Shown here piece by piece: positions 1 through 12,468 of a DNA stretch of 64,000 nt. The stretch covers positions 34,075,645-34,139,644 of the forward strand of contig OV121088.1 in assembly GCA_921293015.1 (NCBI GenBank), read 5' to 3'. The notes under the pieces are model-generated. The model saw only the letters and a list, made by a program, of their open reading frames with translations. It was not told the origin of the DNA and did not search any database. The translations under genes were made by a program, and so were the position numbers. Every line of letters begins with the position of its first letter. Position 1 is the stretch's first letter. The DNA is from Phorcus lineatus. Taxonomy: Eukaryota > Mollusca > Gastropoda > Trochida > Trochidae.

Positions 1-1312
1 ACTACATGTGCACCAATGCACCCGGTGAGTAAACTCTGTTATAAAAAATCTCTTTTTTCTGTGGTTTTTTTTACACAGATGAATAAAATTTTATTATATT
101 TTTTCGTAATTTCACATTTTTTAGCACTAATCAAAATGCTTTCGACTGTGCTTTACTGAAAATGGTAAAAAACTGAAAAACACGAAAGCTTACAATAAAA
201 AAGTTTGTTTTGTGAAATGTAAAATGTGCTACTGTTGTTTCTGTAAGTGTCCAAATTTATGCTTTGTTTACTTATTTTTTTAATTTCATGGTTTAAACTT
301 TCGCTTTTAGTGTACGAACCTTATCTTTATCAATTCACCAAACATTTCAGTCACCAAACAAATCATACGTTAATCACATGAATTATATATGGGGGCTCCA
401 CCGTATTTCTAAAGCACAGATTCCATTGCAGGGAAGTCATCAAAATCGATGTTTAACCAACACTTCTAACATTAATATGTACGACTTTTTGTAGCAATCG
501 AGAGGGGCGCAGATTGTTTTCAGGACGACAAAAGCAGCGAGGTTATCAAAGCTTGCTATAAAGAAATTGTTGGAAACTATTGGTAAGAAAATGAAATGTA
601 ACATAAAAATAAAGAGAAAAAGATAATAAGGATAACTATAAAGTATATAATTTAGTTGGGTGCTATCGAATGGTATGTCTTAAATCATCATATGATATAA
701 TGCGGTTTAAGTTATCCTGAAAACGAAAATGGAAAAGGAAAATAAAAAGAATAAATACTTATTATGATAACTATGAAGTTTTTAGTTGAACACTTTTAAA
801 AAGGTAGGTCTGAAAGCAGCATTTGATGAAATAGGGTTAAAGTTGTCCTGACATTCATTTTCAATTTTTACATATTGTATAGAATTGTTTACTATACTCA
901 AAAAGTAATTCAAATATTTTGGAGAGATTACGCTCAGATAATAGACATTTAACAACTACGCTCACATGATAAACGCTAAACATTAAGGAGATATCTAGCA
1001 ATGCATCATGTTTGTTTGAATTTATATAACGTCTTAATCATTTATGAAAATGTGACATAAATGGGTAATTAAATTACCACAATGCGGAACTTAACATAAG
1101 AAATATCACAATATTTATCATATTCAACATTTCAAACAACAATACAAAAGAATTGTTAAAGTGAATATTACAGATTTTGCCTTTTATATTTTTTCAGTGA
1201 CCTTCCAATCTGTATACAGAACAAACTCTCTTCTGTATCCAGTTGCACAGACAATGATGCGGAGATCGCATATAACGTGGGCATGTTCGTTCTCAAAGGT
1301 TGCTCTCGTTGA
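1..1312 (+). CDS. Secreted twelve-cysteine (DUF19/T20D4.11-like) protein, 3' part only
   Basis: Three terminal exons are visible, at 1-24, 495-582 and 1198-1312 (TGA stop); the upstream exons lie before the window. Intron phases are 1 and 2, exactly as in the paralogue at 7544-12468. The first fragment reads YMCTNAP before a GTGAGT donor, against YVCDNQS in the paralogue. The last exon starts CDLPICIQNKLSSVSSC, against CDLPTCILNSLSAVSSC. The visible part has seven cysteines in the same places as the last seven of the paralogue. Family knowledge: a module of about 130 residues with 12 cysteines matches the description of the nematode T20D4.11-like/DUF19 extracellular domain. The assignment rests on cysteine count and length only, so it is tentative. 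An AATAAA signal overlaps the stop codon at 1312-1317, implying a very short 3' UTR or a further signal downstream. Confidence 0.75.
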
Positions 1313-1317
1313 ATAAA
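1312..1317 (+). terminator. Polyadenylation signal AATAAA overlapping the stop codon
   Basis: The stop and the hexamer share a base (TGAATAAA). No other AATAAA was noticed closer downstream. If used, the 3' UTR would be only about 10-30 nt. Confidence 0.4.
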
Positions 1318-2185
1318 AAGCAATTTAACATTTCAATTAATAAAATAAATTCACAGATTTTGTTGAGATTTGAAATTACTGATTATTGACATTGAGGTAG
1401 CAGAGGCAAGTTATTGAAAGAGTAATTCTTCAAATATTCCCCTCAAGTTTTATGTTAAATGTATTATCTTCAGAGGTTCAAAGTATCTCATTATTCAGCT
1501 CGATCATCAGTAATCGTAGAGAAAAAAACAAGTATAAAGTAAACACCACTGGCGACCATTTTTGTGGGAACACCTTTTTCAAATCATTTAGGAAAGGGTT
1601 CACCTAGCTTTGACGATCATGCTATGTTCGTTTTATTATTTTGATTAAAGACATTAATTATCTTCATTGGAAACATTTATTCACGTTTACTTGAGGTCAC
1701 ATGATTTATTTACAAATACAAACTGCCCCTTAAACACTTATGATCACAAAGTTGAGAAAGGTATAACGACGTAGATGTATATTATATCTTATTGACTGAA
1801 GCTACTATGACATGGTTATATATGCACCTGGACAAAAGTTGAGCAACCCAAAATTTGCCTAAAATTGCGATTTTGAAGGTTCAGATTGCTATAACCAGTA
1901 GGGTAGTTACCAAAAGTATGATTCGTTTACCTAACAGAATATATTTTTCAAGAGTAGAATAACCAGTGTTGGCTTTCATTTCTCAATATGACTAAACTTA
2001 GTTGCGACACCATGATACAAGATTTTATTCATGCAAATATCCAATAGTAGTTTAACGTAATCCGAAAAATGTATCTTTGTTTAAACTTTAGAAACTAATT
2101 CTGTCAAAGCAGATAATTAATTTCTGAAACACAATCATCTCTCTTCGCAATTTGTGCTTATAATAAACTAGGAGTTGCTAAATTT
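1313..2185. other. Gene-free AT-rich spacer
   Basis: No reading frame with coding character, splice-bounded exon or clear repeat was recognised between the end of the first Cys-rich gene and the LINE remnant. Confidence 0.5.
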
Positions 2186-2704
2186 TTGTCCGGATGTATT
2201 GTTATAGATCATTCCTGGATAAGTATGCTTGAAAAATTCATTATGAAGTTATTAATGTTGAATGTTGAATTTTATGTATATTCTTTCAACCTAGTAGCAG
2301 TTAGAAGAAATATTTGTCTCCTAATATCAAATTCGCTCCCTTTGCGCTGCAATATTAATATTACAGGTGTGAGTTGTAGAATGTGTAAGCTTGGTGTGAC
2401 TGAAGATGTTATTCATTTTCTGTATGAATGTAAAGCCTACAATGTAATAAGAGATAAATAGATTTTTATGAATGTTCAGTCAAATTTAGTTTCTCATTAT
2501 CATCCTTTATTAACTAAATATTGTAGATATACCCTTCTAAATTGTTCAAATATTTTTTTAGAGAAGCGCTTGCTTATAGAAAACGTTAATGCATTAGCCC
2601 TGCTATCAATGTATTTTTTAAAAAACCCATTATTGTCTAATCAACATAACCAAAATGACTGTGACTGTGTTCTAATACGAACATTTCATGGTCTCGAAAT
2701 GTAG
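2186..2704 (+). pseudogene. LINE reverse transcriptase C-terminal remnant (zf-RVT-like)
   Basis: One reading frame runs through 2186-2704, broken by a single TAG at 2459-2461. It contains CRMCKLGVTEDVIHFLYEC followed by KAYNVIRDK. This Cys-rich segment, with a conserved E-D-x-x-H-F-L and a final Cys before an x-x-Y-x-x-x-R run, is typical of the zf-RVT region near the C-terminus of non-LTR retrotransposon polyproteins. The upstream reverse transcriptase and endonuclease are absent, so this is a 5'-truncated dead copy. The frame is AT-rich and slightly degraded. Confidence 0.6.
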
Positions 2705-3260
2705 AAGCCTGATGGGATGCAATCAAACTTGTGCAATCTGAGACGCCGTTTCATAAAGGATCATTCAAGATTTTCCGCATGCTTTGGGAAAGCTCATTTA
2801 TTCTAAACACTTTATGATTAAATATTGCAAAGTAAGTCATGTTGCAGTATTTTGCCGCTAGGGGGAAACCTGCCAGAAACTCGATTAACGTTGGTAATAG
2901 ACAGATGTTCAAATAGGACATTTATGACGGAGCTACCTTTGTGGGGAGAGAATGACGGTCAAGGAGACGGGAGGGTTTGGGGGTGGACGGGAAGACACTC
3001 TGGCATGACCCCAACCCCCAAAAATGAAATTGTGAACTCGATAGATTCAGTAATCAGATTCAGAAATTAAAATCCCATCTACATATATGCAAACAGCTTA
3101 TACTTCTGACGTATCGACAATGCGATAACTGGTTTAAATTACAATGGGATACTTCTCCAATTTCAACATTTTATACCAAAGCAAATCTGAACAACTGATT
3201 GTAGCTTTGCGAACAATATTGGTGCAATAGTAGAGATAAAAAAATAATTCAGATGTTTCA

Positions 3261-3398
3261 TTAAAGAGCTACTCCGTGATTTTCATAACATATTATTTAC
3301 CTTTGATACGAACCTAAATGTCATATGTGGTGATATCAAATCAAAACATCTTAAGTTTGGCATATATGACTCCAACAACTCACGGAGTGGCTCTTTAA
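3261..3398. mobile_element. Short copy of TTAA-flanked inverted-repeat element (MITE family 1)
   Basis: It begins TTAAAGAGCTACTCCGTGA and ends with the inverted match TCACGGAGTGGCTCTTTAA. The interior keeps the block with 'gatacgaacctaaatgtc' that is also present in the longer copies at 33955-34431 and 39756-40165. At about 138 bp it is an internally deleted copy. No coding capacity. Confidence 0.7.
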
Positions 3399-3404
3399 GA
3401 GCTA

Positions 3405-3650
3405 AGCCAAATGCGAAATTTAGGCCAGTAATTAATCTAAAGAATTAACGTTTTTTAACATTATGAGCATTTTTATAACATTAGCCAGAAAGGTAACTAT
3501 TTTGCTTCAATTGATCTTAAAAACGCCTATGTTTCGGTGCCGGTCCACCCTGATCACAGAAATATTTTAGTGGTTTTACCTTGTGGCTTAGATTCCTCTC
3601 CAAGGCTTTTGACTAAAGAATATCATGATGTACATGTTTTGCGAAATCAA
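3405..3650 (+). pseudogene. DIRS-like reverse transcriptase fragment, frameshifted and internally deleted
   Basis: A first segment encodes KFRPVINLK (from about 3416). A second, in another frame, encodes YFASIDLKNAYVSVPVHPDH (from 3498) and then LPCGLDSSPRLLTK. These are recognisable blocks of the reverse transcriptase of tyrosine-recombinase (DIRS/Ngaro-type) retroelements: the fingers block, the S-I-D-L-K-x-A-Y catalytic block and the LPxGLxSxPRxxTK block. The distance between the last two blocks is too short for a complete enzyme, and a stop and frameshift separate the first from the rest. No recombinase or terminal repeats were seen. It directly abuts the inverted-repeat element at 3261-3398. 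Confidence 0.6.
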
Positions 3651-4593
3651 CTTCTCCCACAGTTATGAAATTTTGTACCATATGTACAATATATAAATGA
3701 CGTGCATTTAGAAATTTAGAGTGGAGCATATGAAACAAACGTGTTTTTGAACTCTTATGATTTTTTATAACTAGTACAAGTTCCAAGTTCATATTCAAGC
3801 CTATTTTCACCCTTGATATTTTAAAAAGTTAGGAAATCATGCACAGCCGAAGGCTTAATGGAAATTAAGAGCCCCCATCAAAGAGTAATTGCCGGAAGGG
3901 GTCATTATTCAAATTGCCTGACAAGCTGAGTTAAATAATCCACAGCTGCGTGCTTCGCGGAGGCGTGTTCTTTTTTAAATTACCAATTACTAAGGTTTTT
4001 TTCATACAAATTTATTTATTTAAAATTAGATTACAAACCAGCATAGTAACTCCCACTGGTTTCTAAAATCTTAAAATGATTATATAGAATTTGATAATAA
4101 ATATATGAAAAATTGAAGATTATAGAAATAATTCGTGAAAGTTGTATAATTAATGACTATACACAATCTAACACATTTTCTGAGTGGCGGTTTCACTTAA
4201 AAAACTTCAATCGTTAGATCATTTGTCAATAATACTGCAAAATCATTTCGAATCCTGCAGTATTTTCATGACAAAGAGTAAATTTGTGGTATTCAAACCC
4301 AGGGCACTTATGAGAGGTGTGGCTTGCCAAACCTGCACAGCCAATAAGCGATCCAAAGTTAAGGGTAGTTCGAGACCGTTGTGTAATTAGATCAGTCTCT
4401 CATTTATTGATGAAGCTTAAGGAACAACGATGTACATCTCACTATAACCTGATGAGAGTGAAAGAGAATTCCCTTCATCTGTTACACACATTTTTACCTG
4501 GAAAATAGATATCCTCTACATGTAGCTAATGGAAGGGCGACTGCGAGTGACAATACGAGTTTGGCGTGTATATAGAACCATTGGCTTTGCATG
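3651..4593. other. Gene-free stretch
   Basis: Short open frames here (for example around 4184-4508) overlap one another in different frames and show no family signature. No repeat was identified. Confidence 0.4.
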
Positions 4594-4810
4594 AAGTGAG
4601 GTGAGGTGATTTTGGTTAAACGCTGCTTACAAGAGTATTTCAGTTATATCACGGCTGCAGTTATTCAGTTGTAGCTTTGCATTGCGATGAATCCTGCGAG
4701 CATCGGCAGGTACTATCGAACAGTCGGTGGTAATGGGCTGAAATTCAGTGTAAAATTGCCCAAAACTTTACTGCATGAGAACAATTCTCTATTGCACATA
4801 AAGACAAAAT
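4594..4810 (-). mobile_element. SINE-like element, truncated (family with GAGGTGAGGTGA tail)
   Basis: It starts with 'gaagtgaggtgaggtgat' and continues through blocks shared with 7630-7955 and 37469-37742 ('caagagtatttca', 'tatcacggctgc', 'cctgcgagcatcggc'). The tRNA-like head seen in those copies is missing here. Confidence 0.6.
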
Positions 4811-7543
4811 AAGGTCACGACATTTAGATAGGAGTTTTTTTTCTTTTTTATTCACTACACATGGATACAATTATTAGTCACAGAAGGCATGGTAACAAAT
4901 ACACATTCATCAATATAACATGGCAAATGGCATAGTTATTACATTCAAATGTTGGTAGAAAACAATTCAACATCTTCATAGAGAAACAAGATTGTCAAGA
5001 ATGAGATGACCTTCTCAATTACTTTCCATTACTTTTCATTTCTCCTGGCGATATATTTTTAATGCCAAATATATCTTTTAGTATAGATTATTGAGAAAGA
5101 AGGTTTGTTACCTTTGATGTTCATGACGAATATGTGTCGTTTATCTAATAATATCATGTGATTAAGCAAGTGGTCATCGTTGGCACAAAATAATATGAGT
5201 TTGCACTTGGAAGGTTTCATTACGTAATCTATTCACATTGAATTCTTCCCAAAATAGTCTGACAACTGGGTATTCAGTATAAACATGGTATATGATCTCA
5301 CTTTTAAATAGGAGTTTGTGACGCCCACGTGGACCGTGAATGTTCTAATTGTACCTTCTTGCAAATACGAAGATAAATTTATAAAAAGTACGTAAAATGA
5401 CATAGAAAACAAAGTATCAGTTTACAGAGTTCAACATCCTGCGTATTAAGAAATCTCTCGACGGCAGCAATCAGGCTGATGTCATAAAAAAACTACATCC
5501 ACGTAAATGGTTGTTCAGATTGGGAAAGAGGAAGAAGTCCAATGGTGCCAAATCTGGGGAGTATGGGGGATGTGAAAAAATTTCGAAGCCACAATTAGTC
5601 GCAGCAAAGGACAGTGCTCTACATGTGCTATTTGGACGGGAGCACTATTCTGAAGAGCTGAACATATTTGATGCAGGTACATTGATTCGCATAGCTTAAA
5701 TGAAGAAGGAACCTTCCTTCTAGAGCTGCTTCTATAGATTGAGATATCACTGCCTTGCGATTCATTGTCGTTTTCGGGAGATGACTCATCATCTCAGAAA
5801 TATTGCTACTGTCCCTTTAATTGTCGTACTTTGTTTACAGTGAGTAGCTATAAATTGTCTACATTTGTAATAATTTGACCGCATGTTTCCTTTAATAGGT
5901 TTCTATATCATGGTTAAAAGTTAAAATCAGATAGTGAGTACAAAGATTATTTGAAACCATCCGAAGCCTGTTTCAAATCACCCTAATCATTTTCCAATCG
6001 TTAAATCAAAATGTGATCCCAAAAAATCTGTGTGTCGATGTGAAGGTATGTCTTTTGATTGACAGTTGTTGAATCTATATACTGCAAAATTTTCTTCAAA
6101 TGAATATGAATTTGAAATGATTGTAAAACATAATAGTCCAGTTTCTTTTTAAAATGTAAAAAAGTTTTATATGACAGTTTTATTTTATATTTTGCTCAAT
6201 TTAGAATTAAAAAATCTTGTCCCATCTTGGATAGATCACTACTTGAATGGAACATATCATCCTTACCAATCTATGACACACAATGTCTCCTGGGCAGCTA
6301 AGTCACGCTAGAAACTTGAGGATAAAATTGGTTTATGCGAATCTAGGTTTCATGTTTTCCTGACCCACCAATTAAACACGTGAATAACTCGTAATTAGAA
6401 AGATCATCTACACCAGATTTGAAATTTACAGTAGGTGCATCACTGGGCCTCTGATACACTTTTTGAATGGTTGAATTGCCATTTTGACTAAATAATATTG
6501 CATTGAATAACATATAGGATATTGGCATTAGAAATCCCATCAATTCCATACATGTTAACGTGACAGATAACAATGTAAAATGAGGAAGTTATGGAATTTT
6601 TTTCCTAAAAACGTAAATGTTACAATGAATGTACCTTATATAGAATAGGTAAGAAAAGGTAACAACTGTCTCGAGTTTCTTTATGAAACGAAACTCTAGG
6701 GGACATTCCCGTGTATACAAATATGCTAACTGTACATGATTGTAACATAACCCATTTTAAACATGGTACTGAAGATAACATGGATTTAACAACTAGATAC
6801 ATAAACGCGTACACTCAGTAAAATAAAACAAGATGAAGCGAAACCTTTCATCGGCGCTACGAGCGGTAAAAGCCTTTCCACAGCATTACCAGGCATTGTT
6901 GATTAGTCTTATCATAAATCATTTTTGAATTTGTGGTTATAACAATACATATAGTTTATTTCATGTTATTGTGAAATAACTAAAAGTACAGCGCCTTTTC
7001 TCATGTCATTTTTCCTTAAAGCAACATGGCGGGTCGTAGCCGAGAGAAAAACCACTTTAAATGCTTTAAATACAACGGGTATGCCTTAGTAATGTCACGA
7101 AAATTGATAAGTGACATTACAGACAACAATAAAGGGAATCTCAAACTGGGACAAATGTTGCATGACTGTGTGCGTGTAAAAATATGACACAAGTTATGTA
7201 TCATCCGAGCCTTAAAGTTTGTAACCGTACGTTTAGTGCAATAATGTGATCTCAGAAAATGACAAGTAAGCCTGTAATTAATTCATTTCCGTTGGAATAA
7301 TACCATAAGGAGGAAACGAGGGTTTAATCAATGCAACCTTCGACATTGAAATTGGTTGTTAATTACATTACGTTTAGTATAATAATCATTGAAATTGGCT
7401 TATGACCTTCAAATGTCAGTTTAACTGCTGATGTCCACTCGAATATGAATGACACGTCCATGTAAGTACCCTATTATATTTCCGAACTAATCTACAGTTT
7501 AACACCCCATCAACGTCAATCAAGCATTGGACACAGAAGCAGC
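4811..7543. other. Gene-free stretch upstream of the twelve-cysteine gene
   Basis: About 2.7 kb without a convincing exon. A small open frame at 5511-5699 is the only one with a mixed amino-acid composition; it has no recognised homologue. A motif 'gctactgtccctttaa' at about 5806 recurs at 25135 and 29597 and is probably the end of a dispersed repeat. Confidence 0.4.
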
Positions 7544-10500
7544 ATGGGGCGAATCCTGATTGTGGTGCTCTCTATCGTCTCCCTTGGTAAGTACTACTTG
7601 CTTTCAACTTATTAACTCATTTGACAACTGAGGTGAGGTGAGGGGATTCGGCGTTTTTACGCCCCTTTCAAGACTATTTCACATATCACGGCTGCTACTA
7701 TAATTGTAAGATGAAAGGCCGCAACACCAATGTGGCTAAGCATGGTGAAACCTACGAGCATCGGCTGGATCTAGCGAACCATAGGTGGTACCCGCTGAAA
7801 TTAATTTTAAGCATTGCCCCAAAATTTTACTTCGTGTAGTTCTTTACTACAAACAAATGCAAATCTCTTCGAGCCCCTGGCGGGATTGGAAACACGTATC
7901 TCTTAATTTCGAAGCCGAACGGGCCTACCACTGTGCTATCGCATATATTCTTGTAGATAACGACATATTACTTAAGTGGAAAATATACTGCGATTGCAAA
8001 GAAACGCGAAACCTTAACTGTTATGACTTAAGAGCACGGACAATGCTTGCCTTAAAACCGCTCATCTCGATTTATGCAACGATTCAGTAAGTTTCTCATT
8101 GACAACTGTATATACTCATCATCAACTGTCTATGGTGTTAAAAGATGCGATTCCAATTCATATGATATCGGAAGTATAATCATTCTTTTTTCGGAAAATG
8201 GTGCGTGAAATGTTAAAGAAATATCTAACTGAAACTTTAAAATGTATATATTTTTCCACCTGTTATGAAAGGTTTTATATCCTCGATTTCCAATGGCTGA
8301 TGGTTCTGATGTTCTTCATTGTATCACGCCTGGACGTTTTCAGAAGAAAAGCTGTATTGATATAACCAGTCCTGGATTTGGAAAGTTAGTCAAAGTGCTA
8401 TCAATTACCTTCAAAGTTATTTGTAACATAACGTATGACAGATAAAGCTGGATTCAAGACTGTTGCAAGATACAAACAGTTGTTTCGACGTGCCATTACT
8501 AACAATCTGATTAAAATTAAATCAATGATATGCTCTCTTTTAATATTATATCTGGTTGTCAGTTGTCACTTATTTAAGAATAAGAGATCGGTGTCAACAT
8601 AAAATGATATTACCTATTATTTTGTACTTTCAATTTTCTGAAAGTAACTTTAAAGTTTAAACATCCCTTTTCTGAGTAACGCTGCGAATAGTTGTCCGAA
8701 TGTATTGTCACAGCGGCATGGCTGCCCTCGAGACTAAACATGCAGTGGCAGTGATTTGTCATGACTAACACGACAAACCAAAACGTACGTACTGTCGCAA
8801 AAATACAGTTATACTTTGCGAATATTAATAAATAGAGACCAAATTTCGCAGGTAGCCACCAAGGTCGACTGCAATGCCACTTGGCCACTTTCGGGAATCA
8901 TTAAAAGGTATCACGTTGACTTGACTTAAAATGTCTGAATTCGGCAGATAAACTACTTAATTACGTCTTTTTAATCATACTGTCTAATTATCTTTAGCGA
9001 ACATATTGTCAAAGAGTCCTGTGGTGCCTGAAGCGTATTTGCTTCTCTGTCGTCATAGAATCACCCCGTTAATTGTATGTTTCAAACGCCCGATCATCTT
9101 ATGTAACTGTGGCATTTCACAGAGCTTATTAGTCTGGCGTCTGGAAATCGGCCGGTTTGTCTAGATGTTGTACAGGTCGGTAACAATAAACAGGTTCGTA
9201 TAATTTATTATTGAATACATATTAGTCTTCGACATGCGAATAATTACGCAGTGTTATGTAAAGGTTGCTATTTTCATTACAGAGGTGTTGACTTGAAAAG
9301 GGAAAAATATGGTAGATGATTTTATGTTTAATATCATAAATTGCACCACAGTGTCTACTATCATGTTTATCGATTTCAGTATTTTCGTCTCAAAAGTCAT
9401 TTAACATGTTAATTCGACCTGATTAAATGCGATTAACTGTATATCCATTTTTCAAGATATGTAAAAAATGATAAAATCCTTTATTGGTACCATACATGAA
9501 CATGATATAACTAGTGTTGGATCATGAACATGTTATCACTATAGTGTTGGATCATGAACATGTTATCATTATAGTGTTGGATCATGAACATGTTAACACT
9601 AGTGTTGGATCATGAACATGTTATCAATATAGTGTTGGGTCATGAACATGTTATCACTATTATGTTGGATCATAAACATGTTATCACTATTATGTTGGAT
9701 CATAAACATGTTATCACTAATGTTGGATCTCTCAATGATATTATATTAAGGTATTTATTGAGGCCGAAATGCCAGTGAAAGCTGGAATTGGGTTTTGTCG
9801 GATAATGGTCGGCCCTACAAAATGTTTGGTTGACCATTTTCGGGTTCATGTCCCTTTCAAAGTTCATGTGGACGTATTACAGCTCAAGATTTCGTTTCCA
9901 TGAGATTGCATTTTTAGACAGAATATTTTATATTGCTCTTAGTCAATATACGTACATACACCTTTAAAATTAACAACTATATACAACTTGAAAAACTTAA
10001 AGGCATTTAGAAGTTGGCGTGAATGTCAGTCACCTGAAGAAGGGTCAAGAAGTAGCACAGAAACGTCGTGAGAAATCAAATAGAGAAGTTTTTATCCATA
10101 AAAATAAGTTTTATATGCAACCTTTTATTTTGTTTACAGAATCGTTCGACATTTCTTATATATGATAGATTTTTATGTTTATAAATCTTATTTTGACCGT
10201 CGTTACTCAAACATGAAATCAATATATTTTTGAAATATTGAAACAGTATTTTCATTAATGTTTATACCGGTATTGACATGATGGTTATTAGCAGATATCG
10301 CACTTGGATACAGCACCAGTGGGGCGAGTTGTGATGTATTCTGTATGAACAACGTGAGGATTCTTGAAACAGGGTTTGCTCAGGACCTAAGCGCTCTGTT
10401 TGACGGGGATCATTTGGCTGTACATTGCACGTCAGTTCAGTTTCTTATCTAGATAAAGCAAACAGTTAAAAAGTGATATCAACTATATATTGTATTGTAT

Positions 10501-12468
10501 TGTATATTATAGATTATCGAAAGGGTGCTTACGTTTTGTTTTAGACTGTGTGATATAACATGGACTTTAAAAAAAAAAAATTTTCAAACGCAAGTTTCAA
10601 AGATTTTGTAATTTGGTAAATGGAAGCTTATTTGTTTACTGTTCATCAAGTTTAATATATCATCAGGCTGCCGTGTAGCCAAATACACATAGCTTTGGAA
10701 CGATACAGTTATCATTGGATAATAAGCTGACTTTACTATGGTTTCAACAGTTCAAAGGCGAATATGTCAGCGTGTTTCGACGCGGTCCCACAATGCTCCA
10801 GTGGTATGGAAACGGGCACATTGTTTGATTTACTCGACTACGTGTGTGACAATCAGTCTGGTAAGTCTCAAGAGTTCTGTGTGAACATGTTATTTTCAGC
10901 TGGCAAAGGGACATTCTCTCCCAACAGAGGTAGCTGCAAGTCCGAAAATCCTGACCTAACCTCTGAATACGAGCGTTTCGTAGGCCAGAATTGGAAAAGC
11001 CTTATTGGATGCAATCTAAGTTAGTTATGCAATCAGCAAAGCCGTTTCAAAATAATCTTTCGAAAAGACTCAATCATATTTGTATGCTTTTGGGAAACGC
11101 AATTTTATTCGGCTATGCATTTCACCCTTTGAATCTTCTTGACAATACACTTACAAGTTGATTAGCAACTGAATCATGCAAAAGGTTTCGGTGACAACAA
11201 GCAATCTTTTAACAAGACGCGCTGTCCTTGATGGAGATTTCACAGAGATCCATGTATTCACACAGAAGTTCGGTCAGGATTTTATGACTTGAGCTACATC
11301 TGCGGGGTAAAACAACTGTTTTAGCAAACGTTTTAATGAATTGTTATGTAACTTTTCAATTGAACATGTAAAACATAGTTTGCTTCATAACTGTAACAAG
11401 TTTCATCTCAAGGACAGATAACTGGCGAGACTATATGCATATAGATACATGCTACTAGGTGTATTTTCGGAAACGCATGCACACAATTCGATACATGTCA
11501 TTCAGAAATAACGGTAACAGTAGATAAGACTAAAGACTTTGAATGAGTGTATACATATACGATGTTTTGTTGAAAGATGTGAAACTTGCAGTCAATGTTC
11601 TTTAATGCTTTCGTAATATTGTTCATGTACCCTAGTAAAAAAATCTAACTTTGACTTTGTTTCGAAAATATAGTAGATAGTGTTGGTTAAACTGGTGCCG
11701 TGGTATCATATAGTTTAATATCGTTAAGTAAAGGATGATTATTGACATTGGTCCTCGATAGCAATGTCACCATTACTCTCTCCAGATTACTTGATGTTAC
11801 TTTTTGTAGCTTTCGAGACGAACAAACCATGTTTTGACGACCATGAAACCAGGGTGCAAATGGTAACTTGTTATATGCAAGTTAATCGTGACAACTATTG
11901 GTAAGTACATGAAAAAGATGACAAAACATACAAATGATAATAAGTTAAGCAACACGCGATTTTTCAACTGTTCATCAGTTTGATTTAAAACTGCCACCAC
12001 AGCGAGTCACTGAAACTGCTAAATTGTCATGAAAGCCTAACATATGGTTTTAACATATTCATTCGAATTTCGAAATCGGCCGATAAACAATTTTAATACG
12101 GCTCTTTCGAAACAACAGGTAATTAGCACCACTGAACAGAAGTGAAATGGCCTGTGGTCACTGTAGCGTCAGTCCTGCCATTACGAAAATTGTGAAATTA
12201 TAGATAATAACATATTTTTACATTTAGCACCTGATACAATATAAATCATAAAATTGGTGATACCCCTCACTTATTTTGCAAGGATTAAAAAAAATATACA
12301 TATCTTTTTCAATCTGAATAACATATTCTACTGTTATTACTTTCGATATATTTCAGCGACCTACCGACATGTATACTGAACTCACTCTCTGCGGTGTCCA
12401 GCTGTTCGAACGGTGGGAAGGAGCTCATATCTGGCATGATGAGAATTATGACGAGCGACGCTTGCTAA
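7544..12468 (+). CDS. Secreted twelve-cysteine (DUF19/T20D4.11-like) protein, complete
   Basis: Five coding exons: 7544-7586, 10295-10430, 10751-10860, 11810-11900, 12357-12468 (TAA stop). Intron phases are 1, 2, 1, 2, all with GT/AG ends, giving 163 aa. Exon 1 encodes a signal peptide, MGRILIVVLSIVSL, so the product is probably secreted. The mature part has exactly twelve cysteines, including C-x3-C near the start (CDVFC), C-x6-C (CFDAVPQC), C-x3-C (CDLPTC spacing) and a C-terminal Cys directly before the stop. Length and cysteine number fit the T20D4.11-like/DUF19 extracellular module; this is a pattern match from memory, and the function is unknown. The last three exons match the gene at 1-1312 in phase and sequence, so the two are tandem paralogues. 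Intron 1 (2.7 kb) holds a SINE and a 30-bp minisatellite. Confidence 0.8.
7630..7955 (-). mobile_element. tRNA-derived SINE, near full length, minus orientation
   Basis: The left (tail) end is a GAGGTGAGGTGAGG run. The right end, read on the minus strand, begins 'gatagcacagtggtaggcc', which resembles a pol III A box, and includes a B-box-like 'gtttccaatcccgccagg' (degraded from GGTTCGAATCC). The body is shared with the copies at 4594 and 37469. It lies in intron 1 of the twelve-cysteine gene. Confidence 0.65.
9495..9730. repeat. Minisatellite, ~30-bp unit, eight copies
   Basis: The unit contains 'tgttggatcatgaacatg'. TGTTGG recurs at 9515, 9545, 9575, 9603, 9633, 9663, 9693 and 9721, so the period is 28-30 bp. 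The open frame across it is produced by the repeat. Confidence 0.9.

Noticed and set aside
7785-8090. 101-codon plus-strand frame
   Set aside because: It starts inside the SINE at 7630-7955 and shows no family signature.
9495-9730. CRISPR-like regular repeat
   Set aside because: The units are contiguous with no unique spacers, and the context is an animal intron.
9584-9778. 64-codon frame with repeated HEHVI
   Set aside because: It is the translation of a 30-bp minisatellite.
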